From positions 2,901,001-2,965,000 of the forward strand of contig NZ_JQNL01000001.1 in NCBI RefSeq assembly GCF_000745235.1: a stretch of 64,000 nucleotides of DNA, given 5' to 3'. The position numbers and the translations under genes were made by a program. The notes under the pieces are model-generated. The model did not search any database. It was not told where the DNA came from and saw nothing but the letters and a program-made list of their open reading frames with translations. Positions 49,197-57,963 of this stretch are shown piece by piece (the stretch's first letter is position 1; the number at the start of each line of letters is the position of its first letter). The stretch comes from Luteibacter mycovicinus (lineage in GTDB: Bacteria > Pseudomonadota > Gammaproteobacteria > Xanthomonadales > Rhodanobacteraceae).

Positions 49197-49220
49197 GAGC
49201 GAGTCTCTGTTAAGCGCGCT

Positions 49221-49643
49221 TTAGCGCGTGGCGATGTCGAGGATGATGCCGGTCGCCACAGCGACGAGCAGAAAATCGTTGTTCTCGCGGACCCAGTGGT
49301 AGCCGCGCGGCGGCGGGCGCAGGCGGTAGCTGCCGTAGTCGTACACGACGACGTTGCGACCGGCGTAGCGGTGCCCGCGCTCCCAGTGGCCGTAGTACCG
49401 CGGCGGGGGCGGACGGTAGTAGTGATCCGGCCCGTGGTGATACCCGCCGTAGTAGCGCGGCGGCGGGGGCGGCGGACGGTGACCGTGCCAGCCGTTGTCA
49501 TGATGCCAGTCGCCACGGTCATGGCCGCGATCATGCCCACGGTAGTCACCGTGGCGATCGTGATCGCGGTGGTCGTCGGCGAACGCCGCGGTCGTGGCGA
49601 CCAGAGCGAGGGCGGCAAAGGCGGTACGAAGCATCATTTTCAT
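49221..49643 (-). CDS. RcnB-like periplasmic protein, Pro/Tyr/His-rich
   Basis: A 140-residue paralogue of the next gene: signal peptide (to about 22, AAFA), then HDRGHDRGDWHHDNGWHGH and a Pro/Tyr-rich linker, then the same C-terminal domain (HWERGHRYAGRNVVVYDY, PPRGYHWVRENNDFLLVAV). The pair is probably one operon from a tandem duplication. CAGGAGA gives a strong ribosome site. The domain ends in a hydrophobic LLVAVATGIILDI segment. Confidence 0.83.
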   Translation of the reverse strand: MKMMLRTAFAALALVATTAAFADDHRDHDRHGDYRGHDRGHDRGDWHHDNGWHGHRPPPPPPRYYGGYHHGPDHYYRPPPPRYYGHWERGHRYAGRNVVVYDYGSYRLRPPPRGYHWVRENNDFLLVAVATGIILDIATR

Positions 49644-49763
49644 AGCCTGTCTCCTGGACGATCGTCTCGCCGTGACTCGCTACGGCCGATCGACGATTCG
49701 GATGCTATGAAGGGAAAGCTGAACGCAAAGTCTTACATTTTGAAAGGTTCACGAAAGCGTTCA

Positions 49764-49775
49764 CTGTCGCGACAG
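49764..49775. promoter_or_regulatory. 12-bp palindrome upstream of the RcnB pair
   Basis: CTGTCGCGACAG is a perfect palindrome 121 bases upstream of the first RcnB-like start and near the cytosine deaminase end. It could be an operator; no regulator is known. Confidence 0.3.
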
Positions 49776-49780
49776 CTATT

Positions 49781-49794
49781 GAACCCGTCGGTTC
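49781..49794 (-). terminator. Small hairpin at the end of the cytosine deaminase gene
   Basis: GAACC and GGTTC pair around CGTC at the gene end. It is short, so termination is only possible. Confidence 0.25.
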
Positions 49795-51079
49795 AGGAAA
49801 TCGATCCGGGCCGGAACTCAAGTGTCAGATTCGACGGGCGTTCCGTCAGAAAGAGCGCCGAACGCCGTTCAGGTGCGCGGGCAAGGATTTTTCCGCTCCG
49901 AACGACCAGAAGACGGGCCGCCTTCAGCCGGATGGCCTCGAAGGCGTCACCCGCCTGAAGTAGAACGAAGTCCGCACGGTGGCCCGGCTGGATCCCGTAG
50001 CCTTCCAGCCCGAGGACGCGCGCGGCGTTGACCGTCACCGCGTCGAAGCAATGTGCGACGCCCCGGGTCGAGGTCATCTGCGCCACATGCAGGCCCATGT
50101 GTGCCACTTCCAGCATGTCGCCGGAGCCCATGCCGTACCAGGGATCCATCACGCAGTCGTGGCCGAACGCGACATTGACGCCCGCATCGAGCAACTCGGG
50201 GACACGCGTCATGCCGCGACGCTTCGGGTAGGTGTCGTGCCGGCCCTGGAGGGTGATGTTGATCAGCGGATTGGCGATGGCATGCACGCCCGCCTCGGCG
50301 ATCAGCGGTAGCAGCTTGGACACGTAGTAGTTGCCCATCGAATGCATCGAGGTGAGATGCGACCCGGTGACGCGATCCTGCAGGCCCGTGCGCACCGTTT
50401 CCGCCGCAAGCGTCTCGATATGCCGTGACAGCGGGTCGTCGGATTCGTCGCAGTGCATATCCACCCGCAGGCCACGTTCGGCGGCGAGTTCGCACAGCCA
50501 GCGGACGGATGCCGCGCCGTCGGCCATCGTGCGTTCGAAGTGCGGGATGCCGCCGACCACGTCCACGCCCATGTCGAGGGCGCGGACCAGGTTGGCCTTC
50601 GCGGTCGGTGAACGGAGCAGCCCGTCCTGTGGGAAAGCGACGAGTTCGAGATGCAGGTAGGGCGCGACGCGGCGCTTCACGTCGAGCAGGGCCTCGGTCG
50701 CCAGCAGACGGTCGTCACAGATGTCGACGTGGCTGCGGATGGCGAGCAGGCCCTGGGCCACCGCCATGTCGCAGTAGGCCATGGCGCGGTCGACCAGCGC
50801 CTGCTGCGTGAGGTCGGGCTTGAGTTCGCCCCATAGTGCGATGCCTTCGAGCAGGGTGCCGGAGGCGTTGAGGCGTGGCAGGCCCAGGGACAACGTCGCA
50901 TCCATGTGGAAATGCGCGTCGACGAACGGCGGGCTGACCAGACGGCCGTGCGCGTCGATCTCTTCGACGCCCTTTGCCGGAAGCGCCGGCTGGATCGCTG
51001 CGAATCGCCCGCCCTCGATGCCGATGTCGACGTCCTTGCGGCCGTCGGGAAGCGTGGCGTGACGGATGATGAGGTCCAT
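49793..51079 (-). CDS. codA: Cytosine deaminase-like amidohydrolase
   Basis: A 428-residue amidohydrolase of the CodA type, which deaminates cytosine to uracil for salvage. Metal ligands His56 and His58 lie in VDAHFHMDATLS; further catalytic parts are DMHCDESDDPLSRHIETLA, GSHLTSMHSM and FGHDCVMDPWYGMGSGDM, all CodA signatures. The start is the ATG giving MDLIIRHATLPDG; its ribosome site is weak. No codB permease is adjacent. Creatinine or other N-heterocycle deaminases share the fold. Confidence 0.88.
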   Translation of the reverse strand: MDLIIRHATLPDGRKDVDIGIEGGRFAAIQPALPAKGVEEIDAHGRLVSPPFVDAHFHMDATLSLGLPRLNASGTLLEGIALWGELKPDLTQQALVDRAMAYCDMAVAQGLLAIRSHVDICDDRLLATEALLDVKRRVAPYLHLELVAFPQDGLLRSPTAKANLVRALDMGVDVVGGIPHFERTMADGAASVRWLCELAAERGLRVDMHCDESDDPLSRHIETLAAETVRTGLQDRVTGSHLTSMHSMGNYYVSKLLPLIAEAGVHAIANPLINITLQGRHDTYPKRRGMTRVPELLDAGVNVAFGHDCVMDPWYGMGSGDMLEVAHMGLHVAQMTSTRGVAHCFDAVTVNAARVLGLEGYGIQPGHRADFVLLQAGDAFEAIRLKAARLLVVRSGKILARAPERRSALFLTERPSNLTLEFRPGSIS

Positions 51080-51194
51080 GGTGGGCGCCGGTGTTTAAAG
51101 CAGGGATGATAACGGGCGGGTCGCTGGCGGGGTAATCGCTCGATCGGCCGCCTTCACGCAGGCCCGGCCCGGTTTTGGCACCATCACTTCCCCC

Positions 51195-52409
51195 ATGAAG
51201 CTTTCCGACAAACTCGCCATCCTCGCCGACGCCGCGAAGTACGACGCGTCCTGCTCATCCAGCGGTGGCAAGGGCCGCAACTCGCTGAAAAGCGGGGGCA
51301 TCGGCTCGACCGAAGGTATGGGCATCTGTCATGCGTACGCGCCGGACGGCCGCTGTATATCGCTGTTGAAGATCCTGCTGACCAATTTCTGCGTTTACGA
51401 CTGCGTGTACTGCGTCAACCGGCGCAGCAGCAATGTGCCGCGAGCGCGCTTCACGGCTGAGGAAGTGGTCAATCTCACCCTCGAGTTCTACCGGCGCAAT
51501 TACATCGAGGGCCTGTTTCTCTCGTCAGGCATCATCCAGTCGCCCGACTACACGATGGAGCAGCTGGTGCGCGTGGCACGTACGCTGCGCACCGAGCACA
51601 AGTTCGGCGGCTACATCCACCTCAAGACCATTCCCGACGCGTCGCCTGAACTCATCGACGCCGCCGGTCGCTGGGCGGATCGCCTGAGCATCAACGTCGA
51701 GATGCCGACCGAAGGCGGCTTGAAGTCGCTGGCGCCGGAGAAACACCTGGGTGACATCCGCAGCGCGATGGGTCGCTTGCGCCTGTCCATCGACGAAGCC
51801 AAGGCGGAGAAGAAGGCGCCTCGCTTCGCGCCTGCCGGTCAGAGCACGCAGATGATCGTCGGTGCCGACGATGCCAGCGACCGCGACGTGCTCTCGGCCA
51901 GCACCAACCTGTATACGAATTACCGGCTGCGTCGCGTCTACTATTCGGCCTTCAGCCCGATCCCCGACGCGTCGAAGATCCTGCCGCTGAAGCCACCGCC
52001 GCTGGTACGCGAGCACCGCCTCTACCAGGCGGACTGGCTGATGCGCTTCTACGGCTTCGGCGCCGACGAAATCGCGCCGCCGGGCGACGACGGCATGCTG
52101 TCGCTCGACGTCGATCCGAAGCTGGCCTGGGCGCTGCGCCATCGGGATCAGTTCCCCGTGGATGTGAACCGCGCGCCACGCGAGACCTTGTTGCGCGTGC
52201 CTGGCCTTGGCGTCAAGACGGTCGACAAGATGATCGCGATGCGAGGGCACCGGCGTATCCGCTATGACGATCTCATTCGCCTGCGTGTGCCGGTGAAGAA
52301 AGTGGCACCCTTCGTCGAGACGGTCGATCACCGTCCGCGCGGGGATCACGAGAGCGTGGCGCTTCGCCGTGACCTGCGCGAGCCCTCGCAGCCGGATCTT
52401 TTCGGCTGA
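51195..52409 (+). CDS. Putative DNA modification/repair radical SAM protein (UDG-linked)
   Basis: A 404-residue radical SAM protein of the subgroup always found beside a UdgX-type glycosylase. The cluster motif NFCVYDCVYC gives Cys66, Cys70 and Cys73. After the barrel, residues about 324-365 form a helix-hairpin-helix (LLRVPGLGVKTVDKMIAMRG), a DNA-binding element. A role in repair or modification of damaged DNA is inferred; the reaction is not known. The next gene starts 2 bases after the stop, giving an obvious two-gene operon. Confidence 0.92.
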   Translation: MKLSDKLAILADAAKYDASCSSSGGKGRNSLKSGGIGSTEGMGICHAYAPDGRCISLLKILLTNFCVYDCVYCVNRRSSNVPRARFTAEEVVNLTLEFYRRNYIEGLFLSSGIIQSPDYTMEQLVRVARTLRTEHKFGGYIHLKTIPDASPELIDAAGRWADRLSINVEMPTEGGLKSLAPEKHLGDIRSAMGRLRLSIDEAKAEKKAPRFAPAGQSTQMIVGADDASDRDVLSASTNLYTNYRLRRVYYSAFSPIPDASKILPLKPPPLVREHRLYQADWLMRFYGFGADEIAPPGDDGMLSLDVDPKLAWALRHRDQFPVDVNRAPRETLLRVPGLGVKTVDKMIAMRGHRRIRYDDLIRLRVPVKKVAPFVETVDHRPRGDHESVALRRDLREPSQPDLFG

Positions 52410-52411
52410 TC

Positions 52412-53830
52412 ATGCGCGTCGTCACGCTGGACGATCCGTCGGACTTCGACGAGTGGCGCGCCAAGGCGCGGGCGCTGTTGCTGGCCGACATCGAACCGTC
52501 CGAAGTGGACTGGGAGGGCGGCGGCACCGGCGGATTGTTCGCCGGCGACGACGCGATTCCTCCGCCTGTGCGCACCAGCGTTCCCGCCGTCCCCCGCGAC
52601 TTTCTGAATGTCGCCAGCGCCGTGCTGGCGCATACCGACAGGCGTCGCCACGCCACGCTCTATCGCATGCTGTGGCGGCTGGCGCACGGTGAGAAAGCCT
52701 TGCTGCGCATCGCTACCGACGACGATGTCGCCTGGGCGCACACCTGCGTCAAGCAGGTCAGCCGCGACATGCACAAGATGAAGGCGTTCGTGCGCTTTCG
52801 TGAAGTCCGGTATGGGGAGGACACGGTCTACGTCGCCTGGTTCGAGCCGTCGTTCGACATTGTCAAACGCGTCGCGCCATTTTTCGTGCGCCGCTTCACC
52901 GGCATGCACTGGTCCCTGCTGACGCCGTCACGCACGGCGCACTGGAATGGCGAGACGCTGTCGTTCGGGCCGGGTGCGAGCAGGGCGGATGCACCCACCG
53001 ACGATGCGCTCGAAGATCTCTGGCGCACGTATTACGCCAGCATCTTCAATCCGGCCCGGTTGAAAGTCGATGCGATGCGGCGCGAGATGCCGGTGAAGTA
53101 CTGGAAGAACCTGCCGGAAGCGAAGCTCATTCCAGGCCTGGTACGCGACGCGTTACCGAGGATGCAGGCGATGGTCGACAAGCAGCCGACGATTCCGAAG
53201 AAGAAAATCACGCCGCTGCAGAAAGCCGTCGCGGCGGCGCCCGAAGGCAGTATCACGGCGTTGCGCGCGCAGGCGCGCGAATGCCGAGCCTGCGACCTGT
53301 GGAAGCCCGCGACGCAGACGGTGTTCGGCGAAGGCCCGGTGCACGCGAAGGTGGTGGTGATCGGCGAGCAGCCGGGCGATCAGGAAGATCTGGCCGGAAA
53401 GCCGTTCGTCGGGCCAGCCGGCAAACTGTTCGACCGCGCGCTGGAAGAGGCGGGGATCGAGCGCGACCTCCTCTATGTCACCAACACGGTGAAGCACTTC
53501 AAGTTCGAGCCGCGCGGAAAGGTGCGGTTACACAAACGTGCCAACGCGGAGGAGCAGGCCGCCTGCCGACCCTGGCTCGCAGCCGAGATCGATCGTGTCC
53601 AGCCCGAGGCCCTGGTCTGCCTTGGCGCCATGGCGGCGCAGGCGGTGTTCGGTTCGTCGTTCCGGCTGATGGCGCAACGTGGCGAATGGATCGACCTGCC
53701 CGATGGACGGAAGGCGATGGCCACGGTGCACCCTTCGTATCTGCTGCGCTTGCCGGATGCCGAGGCGAGAGAGGCGGGGTATGCGGAGTTCGTGCGGGAT
53801 CTGGGGTTGATGCACGGTGTGTTGGACTGA
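52412..53830 (+). CDS. udgX: DUF4130 and UdgX-type uracil-DNA glycosylase fusion
   Basis: A 472-residue two-part protein. Residues about 1-260 form the radical-SAM-linked DUF4130 domain. Residues about 280-472 form a UdgX uracil-DNA glycosylase: GEQPGDQEDLAGKPFVGPAG from 318, four probable 4Fe-4S cysteines (291, 294, 385, 403), and His374 in the KVRLHKR loop. In mycobacterial UdgX the equivalent histidine becomes covalently bound to the abasic DNA after uracil removal. Pairing with the radical SAM gene suggests a combined lesion-processing pathway. It is followed by a REP-like hairpin. Confidence 0.92.
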   Translation: MRVVTLDDPSDFDEWRAKARALLLADIEPSEVDWEGGGTGGLFAGDDAIPPPVRTSVPAVPRDFLNVASAVLAHTDRRRHATLYRMLWRLAHGEKALLRIATDDDVAWAHTCVKQVSRDMHKMKAFVRFREVRYGEDTVYVAWFEPSFDIVKRVAPFFVRRFTGMHWSLLTPSRTAHWNGETLSFGPGASRADAPTDDALEDLWRTYYASIFNPARLKVDAMRREMPVKYWKNLPEAKLIPGLVRDALPRMQAMVDKQPTIPKKKITPLQKAVAAAPEGSITALRAQARECRACDLWKPATQTVFGEGPVHAKVVVIGEQPGDQEDLAGKPFVGPAGKLFDRALEEAGIERDLLYVTNTVKHFKFEPRGKVRLHKRANAEEQAACRPWLAAEIDRVQPEALVCLGAMAAQAVFGSSFRLMAQRGEWIDLPDGRKAMATVHPSYLLRLPDAEAREAGYAEFVRDLGLMHGVLD

Positions 53831-53840
53831 GGTCGGAGCA

Positions 53841-53901
53841 TCGCGCGCAGGCGCGCTCCTACACGTACACGGTGACCATGTAGGAGCGCGCCTGCGCGCG
53901 A
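53841..53901. repeat. REP-like perfect inverted pair
   Basis: Two 22-base arms (53841-53862 and 53880-53901), the second beginning GTAGGAGCGCGCCTGCGCGC, are exact reverse complements with a 17-base spacer. They lie between the convergent udgX and phosphofructokinase genes. This is the cleanest copy of the family. Confidence 0.92.
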
Positions 53902-53957
53902 CCCACACCGCGACGACCGCTGGCGCGCCCCGCTCGCCGCCGGCCCGACGCGACACG

Positions 53958-55214
53958 TCACCCAGGCTTGAACTTCCTCAGCTTCTTCGGCACCGAAGCA
54001 TTCTTCAGCGTCACATACACCGGCAGCCCATCGTCGCCGTAGGGCGGGGGCACCTCCCCCACGATCAGCGGCGCCAGATACCGTCGCGCCGCCGCGGTGA
54101 TCCCGAAGCCATCCTTCGACATGAAGTTCTTCGGCATCTTCTTCTCGTGGTTGGCGATCTTGTCCAGCGGCGCCGCTTCGATCTTCCACTTATACGGCTC
54201 ATCGGACACGCGCACGATCACCGGCATGATCGCGTTGAGCCCCTCGGCGGCGTACTCCACCGCCTTCTTGCCCACCGCGTACGCCTGATCGACGTCCGTC
54301 TTGGATGCGACATGCCGTGCCGAGCGCTGCAGGTAGTCGGGCAACGCCCAGTGATACTTGTAGCCCAGCTTCTCGCGAACGAGAGCCGCCAGCACCGGTG
54401 CCGCACCGCCGAGCTGCGCATGGCCGAACGCATCGCGCGCGCCGGACTCGGCCAGGAACGTGCCCTCCTTGTTCTTCACCCCCTCGGATACCACGACCGT
54501 GCAGTAGCCGACCTTCTCGACCGTGGCCTGCACCCTGGCCAGGAAGGCCTCGGGGTCGAACACGTTCTCCGGGAACAGGATGACGTGCGGTGCATCGTTG
54601 GGTCCCGAGCCCGCCAGCCCGGCGGCCGCGGCGATCCAGCCCGCGTGGCGGCCCATGACCTCGATGATGAACACCTTGGTCGAGGTGTCGGCCATGGAGG
54701 CGACGTCCAGGCTCGCTTCGCGGACGGCGATGGCGGTGTACTTGGCCACGGAGCCGAAGCCCGGGCAGGTGTCGGTCACCACCAGGTCGTTGTCGATGGT
54801 TTTCGGCACGCCGATGCAGTTGACCTCGTAGCCGAGTGCCTGGCCGATCCTGGAGACCTTGTTGGCCGTGTCCGCCGAGTCGTTGCCGCCGTTATAAAGG
54901 AAGGTACGTATGTCGTGCGCCTTGAAGACCTCGATCAGGCGCTCGTATTCGGCGCGGTTCTCTTCGAGCGACTTGAGCTTGTAGCGGCAGGAGCCGAAGG
55001 CGCCGCCCGGCGTGTGCTTCAGCGCGGCGATGTTCGCCTTGGCTTCCCTGGTCGTGTCGATCAGCTCCTCGCGCAGTGCGCCGAGGATCCCGTTGCGCGC
55101 GGCATAGACGGGGATGCCCTTGTCCCGGGCGGTCTCGATGACGCCGGCGGCGGTGGCGTTGATGACGGCGGAGACACCGCCCGACTGGGCGTAGAGAATT
55201 TTGCCGGCGGCCAT
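53958..55214 (-). CDS. pfp: Pyrophosphate-dependent 6-phosphofructokinase
   Basis: Phosphorylates fructose 6-phosphate using PPi, and works in reverse. The 418-residue protein has GGNDS at 109-113 (Asp112) and PKTIDND at 137-143 (Lys138): Asp and Lys at these places mark PPi use, where ATP enzymes have two glycines. EVMGRHAGWIAAAAGLA is the sugar-phosphate site. The start was set at MAAGKILYAQSGG after AGAAGGA. With ppa and hppA it gives the window three PPi enzymes. It diverges from adk. Confidence 0.93.
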   Translation of the reverse strand: MAAGKILYAQSGGVSAVINATAAGVIETARDKGIPVYAARNGILGALREELIDTTREAKANIAALKHTPGGAFGSCRYKLKSLEENRAEYERLIEVFKAHDIRTFLYNGGNDSADTANKVSRIGQALGYEVNCIGVPKTIDNDLVVTDTCPGFGSVAKYTAIAVREASLDVASMADTSTKVFIIEVMGRHAGWIAAAAGLAGSGPNDAPHVILFPENVFDPEAFLARVQATVEKVGYCTVVVSEGVKNKEGTFLAESGARDAFGHAQLGGAAPVLAALVREKLGYKYHWALPDYLQRSARHVASKTDVDQAYAVGKKAVEYAAEGLNAIMPVIVRVSDEPYKWKIEAAPLDKIANHEKKMPKNFMSKDGFGITAAARRYLAPLIVGEVPPPYGDDGLPVYVTLKNASVPKKLRKFKPG

Positions 55215-55262
55215 GCTTCGGGTCCTTCTGCGGGAGCGGAGCAGGCAGGGTAACGCGACGCG

Positions 55263-55304
55263 CGTCAAACCGCCCTACACCTGCGACATGTCGCCTGTTT
55301 GACG
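55263..55304. promoter_or_regulatory. Nested inverted repeats between pfp and adk
   Basis: Outer arms CGTCAAAC (55263-55270) and GTTTGACG (55297-55304) enclose a perfect palindrome GCGACATGTCGC (55283-55294). It lies 49 bases upstream of pfp and 87 bases upstream of adk, so it could serve both as a regulatory site. No binding protein is known. Confidence 0.4.
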
Positions 55305-55390
55305 GCGTGGCGCCCCGCCCGTTACCTTGAGACCCATTTTCTTGTGTCCGGCGGCGGGGTTACCCCGCATGTCCGACGAACGGAGCATCA

Positions 55391-55975
55391 ATGCGACTCG
55401 TGCTATTCGGCGCCCCCGGCTCCGGCAAAGGTACTCAGGCCACCCGCCTCAAGGAGCGCCTCGGCGTGCCGCACATCTCCACCGGCGATCTTCTGCGCGG
55501 TGAGATCAAGGCAGGCACCGAGCTCGGCCTCAAGGCCAAGGGCCTGATGGACGCCGGTCAGCTGCTGCCCGACGACATCATGCTCGGCATCATCGAGCAC
55601 CGTCTGGGCGAGCCGGACGCCGGGCCGGGCTTCATCCTCGACGGCTACCCGCGCAACCTGGCCCAGGCCGACGCGCTGGACACCGTGCTGGCCCGTATCG
55701 GCCAGCCGCTGGACGTGGTGGTCAAGCTCGACGTGCCCGACGCGGCCATCATCGGCCGCTGCGAGGTCCGTTTCGAGAAGGAAGGCCGTCCCGACGACAA
55801 CCCGGATACGGTCAAGAAGCGTCTTGGCATCTATGCCGACCAGACCGCTCCGGTAGCCGACTTCTACAAGCAGCGCGGCAAGCTGCAGGTCGTCGACGGC
55901 GTCGGCGAACTCGACGAGGTCACCCAGCGCGTGCTGGATGTGCTGCCCGGTAACGTCAAGGCCGCCAGCGCCTGA
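55391..55975 (+). CDS. adk: Adenylate kinase, short-LID form
   Basis: Interconverts AMP and ATP with two ADP. The 194-residue protein has P-loop GAPGSGKGTQ at 7-16, AMP-binding ISTGDLLRGEIKAG, and LDGYPRNLAQADALD. The LID between RCEVRFEKEGRPDDN and TVKKRLGIY is short and lacks the zinc cysteines, as in related genera. GGAG precedes the start. mpl follows 5 bases later. Confidence 0.96.
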   Translation: MRLVLFGAPGSGKGTQATRLKERLGVPHISTGDLLRGEIKAGTELGLKAKGLMDAGQLLPDDIMLGIIEHRLGEPDAGPGFILDGYPRNLAQADALDTVLARIGQPLDVVVKLDVPDAAIIGRCEVRFEKEGRPDDNPDTVKKRLGIYADQTAPVADFYKQRGKLQVVDGVGELDEVTQRVLDVLPGNVKAASA

Positions 55976-55980
55976 CCCCC

Positions 55981-57339
55981 GTGCGCGTCCATATCCTCGG
56001 TATCTGCGGCACCTTCATGGGAGGAGTCGCCGCGCTGGCGCGTGAGCTCGGTCTGACGGTCGAGGGTTCGGACGCCAACGTCTACCCGCCCATGAGCACC
56101 CAGCTCGAGCAGCTCGGCATCGGTCTGATGCAGGGTTACAGGGCGGAGCACCTGCAGCCCGCGCCCGATCTGGTGGTGGTGGGCAACGCGATGACGCGCG
56201 GCAACCCGGCGGTCGAGTACATGCTCGACGCGGGCCTGCGCTATATCTCCGGCCCGCAATGGCTGGGCGAGACGCTGCTGGGCGGGCGTGAGGTGCTGGC
56301 TGTCGCCGGCACCCACGGCAAGACCACGACCACCAGCTTGCTGGCGCATCTGCTCGAAGCCGCGGGGCAGTCGCCCGGGTTCCTGATCGGCGGTGTCCCG
56401 GGCAACTTCGACGTGTCCGCGCGGCGTGGCACCGGTAAGCCCTTCGTCATCGAAGCCGACGAATACGACTCGGCGTTCTTCGACAAGCGCTCCAAGTTCG
56501 TTCATTACCGCCCGCGCATCGCCATTCTCAACAACCTCGAATACGACCACGCGGATATCTTCCCGGACGTCGCCGCCATCCAGCGCCAGTTCCACCATCT
56601 CGTGCGGACGGTGCCCGGCAATGGCCGGCTGATCGTCAACGCCGAGGATCCGTATCTGGCCGAGGTGCTGGCGATGGGTGCGTGGACGCCGGTCGAAACC
56701 TTCGGCATCGACGCGGGCGACTGGCGTGCCGAGCTGATCGCCGCCGACGGTTCGCACTTCCGTGTGCGCCGTGGTGACACCGCGCTCGGCGAGATTCGCT
56801 GGGGTTCGCTCGGGCGTCACAACGTGATGAACGCGCTGGCCGCGCTGGCGGCGGCGACCGCCGCCGGTGCCGATCCCGTGGCGTTGCTGCCGGCCTTCGC
56901 CGATTTCGCCAGTGCCCGGCGGCGGATGGAGCTGATCGGCCAGGCAAAGGGCGTCACCGTTTACGACGACTTCGCCCATCACCCGACCGCCATCGCCACG
57001 ACGCTGGCCGGCCTTCGCGCCAAAGTCGGTAAGGGTCGCATCGTCGTGGCACTCGAGCCGCGCTCCAATTCGATGCGTCTGGGCGCGCATGCCGATGCGC
57101 TGGCGCCCTCGCTCGCCGATGCGGATCGTGTGGTGTTTCTGCATCGTCCCGAGCTGGCCTGGGACGCGGGCAAGGTGACCGGCGCACTCGGTGGCCGCGG
57201 AACCACCGCCTCCACCGTCGATGCCCTGATCGACGCGCTGGTCGCCGAAGCGGCGGACGGCGACCAGGTCGTCTTCATGTCCAACGGTGGCTTCGAAGGC
57301 GCGCCCCGGCGCTTCTTCAACGCGCTGGACGCAGGTTAG
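55981..57339 (+). CDS. mpl: UDP-MurNAc:L-Ala-gamma-D-Glu-meso-DAP ligase
   Basis: Reuses murein tripeptide by joining it to UDP-MurNAc in peptidoglycan recycling. The 452-residue Mur-ligase starts RVHILGICGTFMGGVAALAR, distinct from MurC; ATP binding is GTHGKTTTT (110-118), and IEADEYDSAFFDKRSKFVHY is an Mpl signature. The GTG start is 5 bases after adk. It probably shares a transcript with adk and the following two genes. Confidence 0.95.
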   Translation: MRVHILGICGTFMGGVAALARELGLTVEGSDANVYPPMSTQLEQLGIGLMQGYRAEHLQPAPDLVVVGNAMTRGNPAVEYMLDAGLRYISGPQWLGETLLGGREVLAVAGTHGKTTTTSLLAHLLEAAGQSPGFLIGGVPGNFDVSARRGTGKPFVIEADEYDSAFFDKRSKFVHYRPRIAILNNLEYDHADIFPDVAAIQRQFHHLVRTVPGNGRLIVNAEDPYLAEVLAMGAWTPVETFGIDAGDWRAELIAADGSHFRVRRGDTALGEIRWGSLGRHNVMNALAALAAATAAGADPVALLPAFADFASARRRMELIGQAKGVTVYDDFAHHPTAIATTLAGLRAKVGKGRIVVALEPRSNSMRLGAHADALAPSLADADRVVFLHRPELAWDAGKVTGALGGRGTTASTVDALIDALVAEAADGDQVVFMSNGGFEGAPRRFFNALDAG

Positions 57340-57349
57340 ACTCAGGGGC

Positions 57350-57952
57350 ATGGCTGCCACCACGCCCGCACTCGATCTGCCGTTGTTTCCCCTGTCGAAC
57401 GTCCTCTTCCCGGGCGGTCACCTGCAGCTGCGCATCTTCGAACCGCGCTACATCGACCTCGTGCGCGAATGCTCGCGGACCGGTCGCGCGTTCGGCGTCT
57501 GCATGATCCTCGAGGGCCGTGAGGCGGGACAGCCCGCGGTGCCCGCCGCCGTCGGCACGCTGGCCACCATCACCGACTTTCATACCAGTGAGGACGGCTT
57601 GCTCGGCATCGTCGCCCAGGGCGGTCAGCGCTTTCGCGTCACCCGCACGCGCGTGCGTTCGGACGGCCAGGTGCGCGGTGACATCGCGCCGTGGGTCGAC
57701 GAACCGAAGATGGAACTGCCGGCGGAATTCGGCTTGCTCGCGACGATTCTGGAGCGGCTCGCCGATCAGATGATGCCGCCGTGGCGTCATGACATGGCCG
57801 AGCACGCCGACGACGCGAGCTGGGTCGGTTTTCGTCTTTCCGAACTGCTGCCGCTGGATCCGAACGAGTGCCAGCACATGCTCGAGCTCGACGACCCGCT
57901 GCAACGCCTGGCCGAATTGCGTGACATCCTCCCGCGCTTCCAGCGCGCCTAA
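57350..57952 (+). CDS. Lon-substrate-binding (LON) domain protein
   Basis: A 200-residue protein consisting of the LON N-terminal substrate-binding domain alone, without ATPase or protease parts. Marks are LPLFPLSNVLFPGGHLQLRIFEPRY and GIVAQGGQRFRV. The role of such stand-alone proteins is not established. AGGGG precedes the start; the SDR gene follows 11 bases later. Confidence 0.9.
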   Translation: MAATTPALDLPLFPLSNVLFPGGHLQLRIFEPRYIDLVRECSRTGRAFGVCMILEGREAGQPAVPAAVGTLATITDFHTSEDGLLGIVAQGGQRFRVTRTRVRSDGQVRGDIAPWVDEPKMELPAEFGLLATILERLADQMMPPWRHDMAEHADDASWVGFRLSELLPLDPNECQHMLELDDPLQRLAELRDILPRFQRA

Positions 57953-57963
57953 GGGGTACCACC

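Noticed and set aside
53817..55253. A 478-codon frame antisense to the phosphofructokinase
   Set aside because: The phosphofructokinase motifs are intact, and this frame runs across the REP-like repeat.
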